From the NCBI RefSeq assembly GCF_029227915.1, contig NC_079882.1, positions 29,814,001-29,878,000 on the forward strand: a stretch of DNA of 64,000 nucleotides. Direction: 5' to 3'. Shown here one piece after another: positions 21,940 through 34,560 of this stretch. Each line of letters starts with the position of its first letter. The first letter of the stretch is position 1. The notes under the pieces were generated by a model. That model was not told where the DNA came from, ran no database searches, and worked only from the letters and a program-made list of their open reading frames with translations. The DNA comes from Hydractinia symbiolongicarpus (Eukaryota > Cnidaria > Hydrozoa > Anthoathecata > Hydractiniidae). The position numbers were made by a program, and so were the translations under genes.

Positions 21940-23095
21940 AATAAGACAACACAACACCATCATAATGTTTTTTATAGATTGAAAGTTATTAAAGCAATAA
22001 TTAGAATGTTCATTCTTCTTTCTTCATATTTAGCACCAAAATAATGTTTTCTGCAGATTGAAGGTTATTAGAAAAAATAACCAAATCAAAATCTTCTTTC
22101 TTCATAAATATAATAAAAAATTCAAAAATATAATGAAATGGAACCATGGACACAATGCCTTCATACAAATCATTGAAAAACCTCATGTTAATAATCTGTT
22201 CCACACATCATGTTACAAACATTAAAATTATGGGCATAGTTTTAACCTACTTTTGGAAATATTGTAAAAATATGTTACGTTTGAATTACAGACAACTAAA
22301 TTTAAGCAATGAGAAGAACAAGGATATGTATAAAGCTAATCTGTTTTGCTTTAAAATGTTAGCATGACAACTATTAATTTTAACAGATACATTGCCAGCA
22401 TCGCCATAACATTGACCTTATCAATTTTGTATATATATCAAGAGAAAGTTCATAAGGTTTTTAAAATGACCTTTGAAAAAGACAAACCTGAGAGCCTTCA
22501 CTACAATGAATAAACCTTAAGACATCCTCTCGCAAGTTACAATGGGAAGAATTATCGTGATCACTGAGGTGTGGAGCTTTTTCATCATAACGTATGACAA
22601 CCTAGCTTAAAATATTGAGCAGAACGCTTTAACGTAGTTTTACTCAAACTTAAAGAAACTCAATGAATTAGGTTTAACTTGCCCAGAATGTTTGTCATTA
22701 TCGTAAAATAAAATAGATACTGGTTGTAAATTTTTATTTGAAGGCAGATGAGGAAAAATCTTCTGATTTAAAACCGTCTTGAATCATAGCTGACCACAAT
22801 CAGGATAAAAAGTTAAAATATTTCTCTTAAATAAACTGTTATAAAGGCTTATAAGAATAGCTTTATTCTGTGTAGCTACAAGGTCTGTCTACACATAGTT
22901 AGCTACAGAAGAGGAATGGCTAGCTTAACTGAAAACTTGAAAGTGCTTTCTACACAGGAAAGCAAATCTGAAGATTTGCATACAGATACAAAAATTGGAT
23001 GGTTCGAGTATAGAGAATTTTCGTGAAGCTCTATACGCCTTCACCCTTACAACTTCGCCAGCCTTGTTTTTATTTTTGACTTTCTTGCGTATTTT

Positions 23096-23770
23096 CTATA
23101 GCCATATATGGAGCGAATTTTTAACCTCTCTGCGAAATTTACTAGCCAATAGGATGCGTCCAAAATTACCATAAATGGAAGACACAAGACCGTACATAGG
23201 CATAATTTTCGCAGTTAATCCTGCGAAAAAGACTATCTGCAAAACAAAGTAGAGATTCAACACCTCAGCCTGCAAAACAAAGTGGATACTGTTAAATCCT
23301 GCGAAAACGACGTGCGAAGCGCGAAGCTTGTGTGCGCCGCCTGGGAAAAGACTTGTCGTGGCCGATGATGCACAATATTGGTGCGCCCATCCATGTGTTG
23401 GCGGTGGCGGTGGAAAAAACGACGTGTTGAGATGAAAAAAGTAGGTCAGTCGATCGCAGAGCCTGACTGACGCTGGCAACGCACAATTCTAAATATAGCT
23501 CTACTGAATTACTGCATAGGGTAGTTGAACTGGCTATTGCAAAACAATATCAAACAACGTCGAATTCTCCTCTTTCTATAAATGTTCGCCGGTCGTATCT
23601 CTGTATAACTTTGTGTACAGTTTTGCGCGTAAAAATCGTGAGCAAATTTGTTGGTATGTCCCACACAAAGTCGGGCCTTATACAAAGGGCGAAAATATTT
23701 GTCTTGCTTTAGCCGCCCGACTTTGAAAGTGTTTGCCCTATGTGGTGCATGTATGAAAAATTACAGTACT
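23096..23770. other. GC-richer island, possible repeat or promoter
   Basis: Local rise in CG dinucleotides, with an inverted CCAAT word near 23143, duplicated words (CTGCAAAACAAAGTRGA twice, AATCCTGCGAAAA twice) and an inverted pair AAAGTCGGGC / GCCCGACTTT near 23670 and 23717. A 127-residue minus-strand frame (23096-23479) has no domain and follows the repeats, so it is not called. Could be an old element or a CpG promoter. Confidence 0.3.
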
Positions 23771-24248
23771 GATTGAATAATGAGCATTTTTTAAGTGTTT
23801 TATTGGCAAGAAATAAAGAAATTATTTAAGACAAAATAAAGTGAAACTTTTTACCATAAGTATAAGAAAACCACTATATTGCAAAAAAGTGCCTTTTGGT
23901 CAGCTTTATGCTATTAAACCAACGTAGGCCCAGTCAAAGAGGGAGTTTTTTATCACGTTCATGAAATTAATACGTTTAAGAATAATTTTAAAAAAAACTA
24001 AAAAAGGACACTCGTATTAAACTAGCAGCCTTTATTCGTAGCGCTTTAGAAGCCTATTAAAGATGCGTATTGACATAAAATCTCGACTTACTTTGAGCAT
24101 GTTTTGTGTGATTTTTTTTTTAAAAAGCAATCAAAGGTACCGCAAATCCTGGCTAGCCAAAATCTGTTTCTACTTCCCTGCACAATTTCTAAACTAGTGC
24201 CCAGGTATATTCCTCTGTATGGGTTGACAAAAGCTCAGAAAAAGGAGA

Positions 24249-25854
24249 TCAAGGTTGGTCAATTTCTGTTGTGTTTTCTGAAAGTTTCTCACTCGATCAA
24301 TCAAATAACATTAGCACACACGAGAACAGAAAAAAGTTTGAAGAGTGGTTAAAATCTGAGAAGGGGAAGCGTAATGGAGGCATCATGCAACAAGATATGC
24401 ATGATGAAATTGTTGCATATTTGGTGGCTCAAAATAAGGGAAAGTTGACGGCTTCCCAACGAGAAATTTTAGATAGGGATCGAAAAATTGAAAAGCGTGT
24501 AAAAAGACCTATTATAAATTGATGGATTATCCAACACTCGGGCTTCATAACGTTTTATGTATGCCAACAGGTAGTTCATATTTTTCCAATATTTCCATAT
24601 ATAATCTTAATGATGATACAAAAACGCATGTATGGTGTTTAGTAAATTTCTCAATAAACTTTTTCGGAAGAATCTGCGAGAATATAAAGAAGGTAAAGGA
24701 ATCACCTAAACGAAATTGAAGGGCATTGTTTCTTTCTTTTTTGTCTAAAAATGTATGAAAATTTAAAACTACGCTAAAGAAAACTTAATTAGAAAATGTT
24801 TTGCTCTCTCGCAAAACTAAACAGCCGAGTACTGCTTTGGTTTGGTTTACTTACAAAGATAACACATCTCCCTGAAATAAAACATACAGAATAAACACAT
24901 TAACTATATTTCTGTACTGTCTGTTCTCTAAACATGTTCATTCATTATCTTTTTTAGAATAGTAACTCCGTAGTTTGTTTTGTTTCAAATAAAACATGTA
25001 GAATAGGCGCATCAACTATACTTCTGCATTTGCTGCTTTATAAAAATGTCCATGCATTTATTTTTTTAGAATAGTAACTCTCCATTAAGGGCTTATAAGA
25101 GAGTTGCAATCGAATCTCAATTGTTTAATATCATTGAAGAAGTTCATCTCTGAATTTGTGAACGACATCATTCGCGCAACAGTTATGTTATGGCCTGGAG
25201 AAGCGAAATTCATTAATGGTAGTCCAGGTCATTCGCAATCACAAGGCATGGTGGAACAAGGCAAGAACACAATTCAGACAATGATCAGCGCCCGGGAAAA
25301 TGACACAGGAACATGCAACTGGTCTGATTGGCTGTGACAGATGCCTTACTTGGAACCATTACAAGTGTACTGGATTAAAAGAAAAACCTAGTGGTAACTG
25401 GTTCTGTGATACCGGCGTGGCTAGTTTTGCAGGTATATATCATACGTTAGGGTATTTTTGTATGTATTATGTATATATCTCATATGTATCATATGCATTT
25501 TTTATTTCTGCTTTCGATTATTCTTCCTAAATTTCTATTTTTACAGAGAACGAAATATCTGACAAAGAGAATGAATTAGAGACAAATTGGACTGATTTAC
25601 TTAAAAGAACCCTTAAAGACGGAGTTCTCTCTACGATTGTGGAAACATTAGCAAATTCTCAGCACAATATCCTGTTAAATCAGAAATCGGGTGGTGCTTT
25701 TCAGGTTGCTGCTAACATGCAGAAAGTCGAAAAGAGAGACCTAGAATTCGCTCTACAGCTTGACAAGTGCTTAAAGAGCTCGGCACCAGTAGAACTTATT
25801 GGTTCCTTCTTATCGAAGAATTTTGCTGATAAATTACCATTTGGTAGTAAAAGA
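24249..25854 (+). pseudogene. decayed integrase gene with PHD finger (KRBA2-like transposon-derived)
   Basis: Three pieces in order. (1) 24262-24521: helix-rich segment with KKFEEWLKSEKGKRNGG and EIVAYLVAQNKGKL, like the N-terminal part of KRBA2-type integrases. (2) 25145-25336: end of an integrase core, with FVNDIIRATVMLWP and the word HSQSQGMVEQGKN, where the Glu is the expected third catalytic residue. (3) After a change of frame at about 25320-25337, IGCDRCLTWNHYKC...GNWFC, most of a PHD finger lacking its first Cys pair. A GT-AG intron (25433-25546) leads to a helical C-terminal exon (25547-25854) that ends at a GTAAGC donor. The middle of the core and the start of the finger are deleted. 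Family naming is inference. Confidence 0.5.
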
Positions 25855-26327
25855 GTAAGCTTGTTACTGTACATCCAAGTGAGGCTTTTTACTCTGTTTT
25901 AATTTCAAAACTGTTTACGGTTGTAAAACGCAGTCATATGGCACGTATCTGTTTTTATTTTTATTTTGACTAGCGGTATGTTTGGTATTATGCCATTTTT
26001 GACTTTTTCTTATTTTTGTCCTAGCTTTTTTCAAGTATTTGTTTCTTGGCTTTTTTAAGCATTTTTCTTTAAAGCATTTTGTTGTCAACTTTAGTCTTAG
26101 GAAAATCCATTTTATATTACAGTTTGTACTATAGGTATATTTTTTACTTTCGTGTACATATATTTTATATATATATTCGTATTATATTTATATAGCTGTG
26201 AGTAAGACACGTTTGTACCTACATAGTATCATGTATTTTAATATATTACAAAAAGATAGAAGCCATTTAAAAAAAGTTCAAATCCAATCAGTCAGCATTG
26301 TACCAATTGTACAGGCTTACAACCTAA
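25855..26327. other. spacer
   Basis: T-rich sequence after the integrase remnant. Nothing recognisable. Confidence 0.4.
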
Positions 26328-26480
26328 ATTCTACAGCCTACATTGTACAGCCTACATTGTACAGCCTACATTGTACAGCCTTCATTATACAACCTACATT
26401 GTACAACCTACTTTGTACAGCATACATTGTGCAATCTACATTGTACAACCTACATTGTACAACCTACATTGTACAATATA
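26328..26480 (+). repeat. 14-bp minisatellite, about 11 copies
   Basis: Unit close to CTACATTGTACAGC (later units ...ACAAC). Because 14 is not a multiple of 3, all three frames give Tyr/Leu/Cys-rich open frames, which are artefacts. Confidence 0.9.
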
Positions 26481-26481
26481 C

Positions 26482-26700
26482 AAAGTCGGTCAAAAAATCG
26501 TCAATATCAAATTGCCCTACTTTGGATGGCTTTTATTCCTACCCAAAGTTAGTCAAACATCGTCAATATTAAAATGCCCTACTTTGGGTGGCTTTTATTC
26601 CTGCCCAAATTCGATCAAAAATCGTCAATATTAAAATGCCTTACTTTGGGTAGTTTTCATTCCTGCCAAAAGTCGGTCAAAAATCGTCAATATTACAATG
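26482..26700 (+). repeat. 62-63-bp tandem repeat, about 3.5 copies
   Basis: Units start at 26482, 26545, 26607 and 26669 with AAAGTCGGTCAAAAATCGTC-like sequence and contain CCCTACTTTGGGTGGC. It begins directly where the 14-bp array ends. A loose further echo (CCCTACTTGGG, then CCCGATTTTGGGTGG) occurs near 26900. Confidence 0.9.
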
Positions 26701-27792
<1,092 letters not shown>

Positions 27793-28678
27793 TCGCGACA
27801 GGCGCGTCCTGTTCCAAAAAAACAAAAAGGGGTATATGAAGAACGACCGAGTGGATATTTCTACGGGTTAAGGACTAGTTAAAGAAAAAATACGTGTCGT
27901 AGAACATGGAAGTATGCCGGGTCGAACGTAATCAACATTTGGCGAAAAAAGATCATGATAAGTTCATTTAGTCTGAAATGTTCTAAGCATATATGAACAG
28001 GTTTTAAAGATATTACTTTATCAAAAAAATTGTACCTATTTCTTTGTTATTCTATTAAAATCCATTATTTTTTGAAAAGTCCTATCGCCCTCCCTTAAAA
28101 TGTCTAAATTCTGGAGCTCAGAAAGTATAGCTATTATAAATCTATTTTATGTGATAATTTTATTGGTTTAAAAGCATCCTAAAACAAGCCAATTCTTGGT
28201 ACTAAAGTTATTGCATTGTTCCTATCCACAACATAGGCCCGGGAACGCTTAGTCATGACCACTTTTTACCTGATTTTCTAACTGATTATATTTAAAATAT
28301 GTTTTTATATTTATATACTTTTTGTTCCGATATTTAATCTTTGTGCGTCTGTGTCGTATCAGCTTAAAAACTTTTTTGCCTCATACCTCTTTGTACTAGT
28401 TGCTATCCTAACATCTGTCATGTTTTATTCTATTTTCCCTTTTAATGATTGTATTGTGGTTTTGAAGTCTATCTTTCTTCTGGAACATCGATTTCTTTAG
28501 TTTTTAACAATTCTATTTTCACAGGACTCATAATGACACCAGAATTTAACACGTATATATCTTCTATAATAAAACGAAGACTGTGTCTGTCGTCTGTCTG
28601 TAACAGGAAAACCCAAAATGGTAGAAAAACATTCATTCTGTAGCGCTACATCCGGTGTTTGACGCCGGGCTATGCTAT

Positions 28679-28700
28679 TCTTTATACTAATACCCGTATT
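28679..28700 (+). mobile_element. possible Helitron 5' tip
   Basis: TCTTTATACTAATACCCG, followed by GTATTTCCGTGTCTGT, is close to the word at 14873. It is preceded by a short palindrome GTAGCGCTAC (28650-28659) and a GC-rich inverted stretch. A full element was not delimited. Confidence 0.25.
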
Positions 28701-29678
28701 TCCGTGTCTGTATGACTCTATACTGAAAACTCAGCTAAGCTATGCGAAAAAAAATATGCCCGTATTGTGTCACTTTCTTCTCAAAATGGCACCATAGTAA
28801 CGATAGCTTTTTTAATTTTGCCTATTATGGGCTTGTGAAAAAGCGATATCCATTTATCAGAAAACCTTAATATTTTAATGCGGAATTTTGAGCACAAACT
28901 CGTCACAAATTGTGGCACGCTCCTTTGATGAGTACAACATGAAGTTTCAGCCCGTGGTAAAATGTTTGCAAAACGATGAGTATAACCTTCATCTTGATGG
29001 TTTTATACATTTTTAAACTATATACCTTTTTTGATTCTCTCCAAGCTCGATTCATCAAAAAGTGCAGCGCCGTTGAGAAGGAAATAGTCCTGGGATGAGG
29101 TTGTTTTCTCTCTTCTTTTTTTACAAAAGTTATGTTGATATTAAATTTTCAGAATTTGTTTCAAAAATTATTTTAGCACATCAAAGCAAAAAGACTACAA
29201 AATGGTCAAGTAAGATCTCCGACATGGACGTTGCTCTCCATCCTCGCGCATTATTGATGATGGTGTGTAATCAACAGACCACTCGAAAGGTAATTACAAG
29301 AAATTAGACGCTCTTTACAACTGTGTAAACAACACGAGGAACTGTGTTGGACAAAAATGCAATGTTACTAAGAAAGTAATTAATCCCTCTAAAAAGTTTT
29401 TAAAGTCATCGTTGTTGCTTTGACTTCCTTTATGTGCAATAATCTTTTATGTTTTTATGAAAAATTTAGAAAAATGTCGCTAGCTAGTGCAACAAAGTTT
29501 ATTTCATCAGAAAACTTGATTTAATGGCATGGTACGTGCTTATAACAAAAAATTGTGGATATCAATTACACGTAGCGAACTTTTCTGTCAATTTCAGTTA
29601 TATTTAAATGTTTAATGTAATATTCAAGATCATTTTAGATATTGTTTTTGTCTTCAGTGCTCATAAATTTATTTACTA

Positions 29679-29727
29679 GCATTAACTTGACTTTCGTCAA
29701 AGTCACTAAAGTCAAAAATCAACAGTC
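29679..29727 (-). repeat. about 50-bp dispersed hairpin repeat, copy C
   Basis: Minus-strand version of the repeat at 13875 and 46709. It keeps GACTTTAGTGACTT and GAAAGTC but differs at about ten positions elsewhere. The stem is maintained by paired changes near its base (CGAC...GTCG in A and B, TGAC...GTCA here). Confidence 0.65.
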
Positions 29728-31046
29728 CGATTTGTAAGTTCTTTATCTAAATAATCCAGTAATCTGAAATATTTTTTCTCTCTAGTGCACAACTTAATTT
29801 TCCAGAGATTTTTAGTTTTTCCGTATTTAGATGGAACCTACATAAAGTCTGGTTTCGTCTTTTTAATTACAAAAAAGTCCTAGAATTGTTTAGTGCAGGA
29901 ATAAGATTTTAATCTGTTTGTTAGCTCCCAGGTCTTTTAACGCGAATGTTTTCGAGAAAATAGAAAGTAAAATCATTTTCATTTGTAAAAATACTGCGAT
30001 GTACCACGAACCAACTTCATCGCATAAAACATATGTGAAAAAATCCACAGAAGCTATCTTTTCAATGTTCAATGTGGTTGTCGAGCTAGCCACAGAAGGG
30101 AATTAGAATGAAAAAGTAAGTTCCATTAGCAGAACATATCCAAATACAGAATTATAATAATTTACCGAAATTCATTTAGCAACGTATCGTAGACTCGCAA
30201 AGTAAATTCTTTTTTTGCAGCCATTTTTTCACCCACATTATAATAAACCTATTCGACAAAATGTATATCATCCGCCACGTTTGAACGCAACGTGCTAATT
30301 CAACCAAATGCATTCAGTAGCCCGCGTTATATGACACCGCCTCTTATCAGTACCTATCTCTAATCTTTGAACTCAAACTCACTTTACACATACAGTTCTG
30401 TAAAACATGTGGACGACGACTTCTTTCATAATACTTTCTACTATCTACGAAATTAATGTTTCGTGATGTGAACTATTCCAACGTTTGAGAGATCAGATTT
30501 ATTTACAGAAATAATCGATAATCTTTTTGAGGTGTGAAGACAAAGTCGTGGGGGCGGGAGAGGGTTTTTTTTGGCGAAATTAAAAAAAGCTATTTCAAAG
30601 TTAGTTGATCTAACCATTCTCCTTTCTGTAACAAATGTAAATTGATAATATCCAACATTCGTATCCTCTTATTTTTAATGCAGTCAAAAAAAGAAAGAGC
30701 AAAAAAATTTCTGGGTCAATTTTTAGTTGGACTGGGTAATGAAAGATTTTTGAGAAAGTAGTTTTTAAAAAAATACTGAAAAGGCACACTGTTGCAAGCA
30801 CCGGTGTGGAGCGGTGAGCAATGTTTTTTTTTTGTACAAGCTGCTCAATCCGGTGTCACTACAATCAATTTTAGAAATTTCGCTGCAAAATGTTTTTAGA
30901 AATAAGTAATGCTGAGCGACTGTGTTTTATTTTGGTTGAAGTTAGATTTTAAAAATTGATTACATCTGAAAGGCGCTCTAATGGATATGCGACGCACTGT
31001 GTATCCTTACCAAAAGCTTCCAACCCGATTGTGCAGCATGATCTGA

Positions 31047-31193
31047 ATTTAGGCGTTGAACATGGTGTGCAATATTGGGTTCAATATGGCGTTCAACAAC
31101 AGGCGTTCAAAATATGGCGTTCAACACCGGGCGTTTAAAATATGGTATTTAACAACGGGCGTTCAAAATATGGCGTTCAACACTGGGTTATAC
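31047..31193 (+). repeat. degenerate tandem array, unit about 31 bp
   Basis: Repeated GGCGTTCAACA and GGCGTTCAAAATAT words, four to five copies. Confidence 0.7.
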
Positions 31194-33454
31194 AGCTAGT
31201 CTACTGTGTGTACTAATAAGATTACTTCATGTTTACTACAAGCTTGCATACAAACTCATTTTCGACTCCCACGCTTTGATTGCTTGGCGAAAACAGTATG
31301 GTTGCTGATAGAATATTTTTCGCCGCCAAACCTTTTTTGTTTCAGTGATTCTATATTATTGTTGTAATAATTTTTTTAATATAAAAATAAAAAACAAAAT
31401 CTTTACAACAATAGACAGAATAAAAGACATTGAACGTTAAAGCCAAACTACATTAAAGAATTAATGAAAAGAACACTTAAGGATAGCGAAGAAAAGTTTG
31501 TTAAATAAGCAACTGTTTACATGAAGTGTATTGAAAGATAGGAAGGTGATTACTTCAAAGCGGTTTAGTAACAGGTATATGATTTTCACTTTTTAACAAT
31601 TTATATATCTTAATTGAAACTTTTGTGTATTACCATAGAGGAATGGTAAAACATTTGCACTAACAATTAGGTAAACTAGGAGTCTATCTGCTGTCTTAAC
31701 ATCTAAATTCAATTCAAAAATCTCCATATTTTCAATCATGATTTTTTTTAAGTATCCTATATTATTCAAGAAGGGTGGCAATTTAATTATCCTTTCTAAA
31801 GAAAATGGCCATTGAAAGACAATTCACCGATAAAACGAGTAACATTAACGACAAGAAGGTAGGAGTCGGTAAAAAAAATTATAATTCCTTTGACATAATT
31901 TAGTCACCTTTAACCGACTAAATTTCATCAATCTGAGCACTTTATATGAACAAATGATATAAATTTCGATATAAGAAAAACGTCGGCAAAAAAAGACATT
32001 TGATGAAAAATTAGTAACAAAACATCCGGTAAAAGTCGGTCAAAGAAAGGTTGGCTAAAAAAAATTTGGTTAAAACATTTTAGTCATTGACATAAACACT
32101 AGTCTCAACGGGCCAGGCTGATATATACTGTTTCCTAAGTTACTTGCTTACCAGCAATGCAAGCAGCTACAGCAAATCAACGTTTTCATTTCTATTATAA
32201 AGAAGTAAAAGGAGTTAAGATGAAAGCCAGCTGCGTTAAAACTTAAAAAATTTAAAATATGTCAGAATTTGAAGAATTTATCTGTAAAAAAGATTTGATT
32301 GACATTTTGAGTTCAGAGTAAAACTAGCATGAAATATTAATAGAAAACAAAAACTATTTTTGATAAATGAAGAGTTGAGGTCTGATTAATGTTCCTTGAA
32401 AAGTGTTAAAACGGTAAAAAAGGCACCCACAAAGTAAAAAGGGTGTTACTGACGTCAAATCATCTGCTGTTCTTTTAGCAGCTGTTACGAAAGTGTTTTC
32501 TTAATTTTTTAATATTTACTTGGAAAACCAATTTCGCTCAGTAAATCTTTGTTCTCAGTAAGGGCGTTAAAAGCTCACCTCCTTCTCTCATCTCCGGGAT
32601 CTGACGAGTGTCACTTCAGTGGGAACTAAAAAGGACAATTTTTCGGAGCTTGTTGCCAGAGATGAGAAGAAGACAAAAAGGCGATAAATATAAAAACTGT
32701 TTTTTTTTTAATTTTTGCTCATCCTCGCCTTAACGTCAATACAGGGTATATTAACAACCCTCCTTTAATCTGATCTAGACTGTGTTAGATCTAAACTCAA
32801 ATTCCTCTGCAGTCTGTCTTTATTACCTCCTGCCAAGTCTTTCTTGGTCACCTCTGGGCTTTGCCTCCGGAAGTATCAAGTCTATACACTTTCTTGCCTA
32901 ATTATCCTCCTTTATTTTTTTCAAGTGTCCCAACCAACTCAATATTTTTATCTGGATAACATTTTTTTTAGTCTGAAATTTTTCTGTCTCTCAGACTGGC
33001 GTTACACATCCACCTAACCATTCTCTTAACCATTCCTAAACAGTCAAGATCTTCCTGCTTTACTGCCCATGTCTCACTACCGTACAAAACCGTACCGTAC
33101 AGCATTTCTTACACAGGCCTCACACAACTTCCCTTTTACCTCAGTAGACAAGACGGCAAGTCAACAAAGGAAGTAACTCTAATTTTCCAAGCAGAACCTG
33201 TCCTGCAAGTATCACTTCTTCCAACACTCCCTTCACTACCCAACATTTCACCTAAGTAACAGAAGTTCTCAACCAGAAGTTCTCTCACGAGCCACTTTTG
33301 TACATCATTAGAACTGGAAATACTTTACTGTCTACAATCTCACCTTTGCAACGCCTGCATACAAACTGAATGTCATAGCTTAAACTTCCTCCAATACCAC
33401 TTCTTATGTACCCAATGCTTACAAGCGTAACAAAAAATTGAGTTACTACCTTAA

Positions 33455-34327
33455 CCCTATTCAGGCCGGGTTATTTGGGGGCTATGAGAGGCGGGAGGGG
33501 AGCTTAAAAAGCCTCCCTCGAAAAACAATGAAGGAAACATGCTATTGTATTGAAACTTGGTAAACATGTTGACTAAGTCGTTGGACCATCATCGGGATAA
33601 AAAAAATTTAAATGACGTCAGCGGTGGCGTCATCACAAAAATAGAAAGGTTATATGACAAATTTGAAAAATTAATTCAAGACATATAGTAAAAGTTTATA
33701 ATTCATAAACAAATAAATGTTTAAAAATGTAATGCATGAAGTGAAATGAATGTAAAACAATTAGCTACCACAAAAAAGTTTTTTTTATACTACCTGTTGA
33801 GAGATTTGTCACCATGACAACAGGTGTGACGTCATATTAAATTCTTTTATAAATTCGTGGAGCTTATGCCCATAATATATCTGCAAAAATTAATTAACTG
33901 CCAAAAATTAAATTCCAAATAACTTGATGCGTGAAGAATCGATGTGTTGACTTTGCTTTTCAGTTAAAGGCTTCTTTGGTTTTACAACACGAGAATAAAA
34001 AAGAGAGTTGAAAAAGGAAAAAGGAAACCGTTAACGTGACGATATTTGATCTTGCATTTGTTACAACTGAGAATTTTCTTTTTGATATTTTGATGAAAAC
34101 TAGAGAGATGATATTTAATAAATCGGATGTTTTTCATACACTTAGTACCAAATTAGGATTTTCCCGACTTTCGATTAACCAAACTTCATCCGCAAAAATT
34201 TATTCCGCAATATCTTTTTTGAGGTCACTATCCGCAAAAATTTATTCCGCAAGATATGCCATTTTTGGGTCACTCATCCGCAGAAATAAATTCCACACAA
34301 ATTTTTTCCGCAAATATTTTTTTTTTC
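33455..34327. mobile_element. 873-bp insertion in the LINE, flanked by TTAA
   Basis: The LINE is interrupted between matched TTAA copies (33451-33454 and 34328-34331). The insert starts CCCTATTCAGGCCGGG. TTAA duplication and a CCCT start are features of piggyBac-type elements, but the right end (T-run and C) is not the inverse of the left, so the class is unsure. It contains a 47-bp-unit tandem array near its right end. Confidence 0.45.
34187..34318 (+). repeat. tandem repeat, about 47-bp unit, three copies
   Basis: Words ATCCGCAAAAATTTATTCCG and GGTCACT recur three times, the last copy diverged. Confidence 0.75.
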
Positions 34328-34440
34328 TTAAGGTATCAACCCCTTTCCTGCAAACTTCACAAGCCCACTTTCCCATTACAAGGTCATACTTCAATGCTAC
34401 TAATCATGTCTTTAGACTTTGCTGCATTCACTCTTAACCC

Positions 34441-34487
34441 CAACCTTGTCCCCAGGGCATCTTGTATCTTTTCTGACCCCAGGACGG
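34441..34487 (+). mobile_element. 47-bp micro-insertion in the LINE with 9-bp direct repeats
   Basis: The LINE reading between KGLR and RVN is broken by 47 bases bounded by TCTTAACCC at 34432-34440 and 34488-34496. The insert begins CAACCTTGTCCCCAGGGC, nearly the end word of the fold-back element at 38896 and of other sites in the window. Confidence 0.6.
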
Positions 34488-34560
34488 TCTTAACCCTTTC
34501 TCTTCTAGTCCTTTGTTCCACTTTTTAAACTTTTCAACTAATTCTTCCATCGACTCTGCC

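Larger units (their letters stand above)
19393..23095. other. gene-free stretch with tandem repeats
   Basis: AT-rich. It holds the arrays at 20429 and 21212 and the hairpin at 21909. A word AGGGGCGTAGCCAG near 20760 resembles the border of a dispersed repeat. No supportable gene. Confidence 0.5.
27793..32734. other. gene-poor stretch
   Basis: AT-rich. It contains a Helitron-like tip (28679), a partial repeat near 29055-29100 shared with 16015-16065, hairpin repeat copy C (29679) and a short tandem array (31047). The frame at 29095-29307 has a mixed peptide (KISDMDVALHPRALLMMV) but no domain or splice support; that at 29918-30106 likewise. Confidence 0.4.
32735..34560 (-). mobile_element. decayed LINE, C-terminal reverse transcriptase region, split by insertions
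   Basis: Read on the minus strand from 34560: ESMEELVEKFKKWNKGLEEKGLR and then VNAAKSKDMIS (end of the RT palm/thumb), a Cys-rich word, an inserted block (33455-34327), then CKHWVHKK, FCYLGEMLGSEG, CEACVRNAV, GSETWAVKQEDL, RMVRWMCNASLRDR and LSWLGHL, ending near 32735. These are the usual blocks of the C-terminal half of LINE ORF2 in invertebrate non-LTR retrotransposons. Several frameshifts and stops break it. The endonuclease and main RT core are absent. Confidence 0.75.

Noticed and set aside
23096-23479. 127-residue minus-strand protein with a Pro run
   Set aside because: The frame crosses duplicated DNA words, lacks a domain and overlaps another open frame; better seen as a repeat or CpG island.
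26198-26634. Tyr/Leu/Cys-rich repeat proteins in all three plus frames
   Set aside because: Produced by the 14-bp minisatellite, whose unit length is not a multiple of 3.
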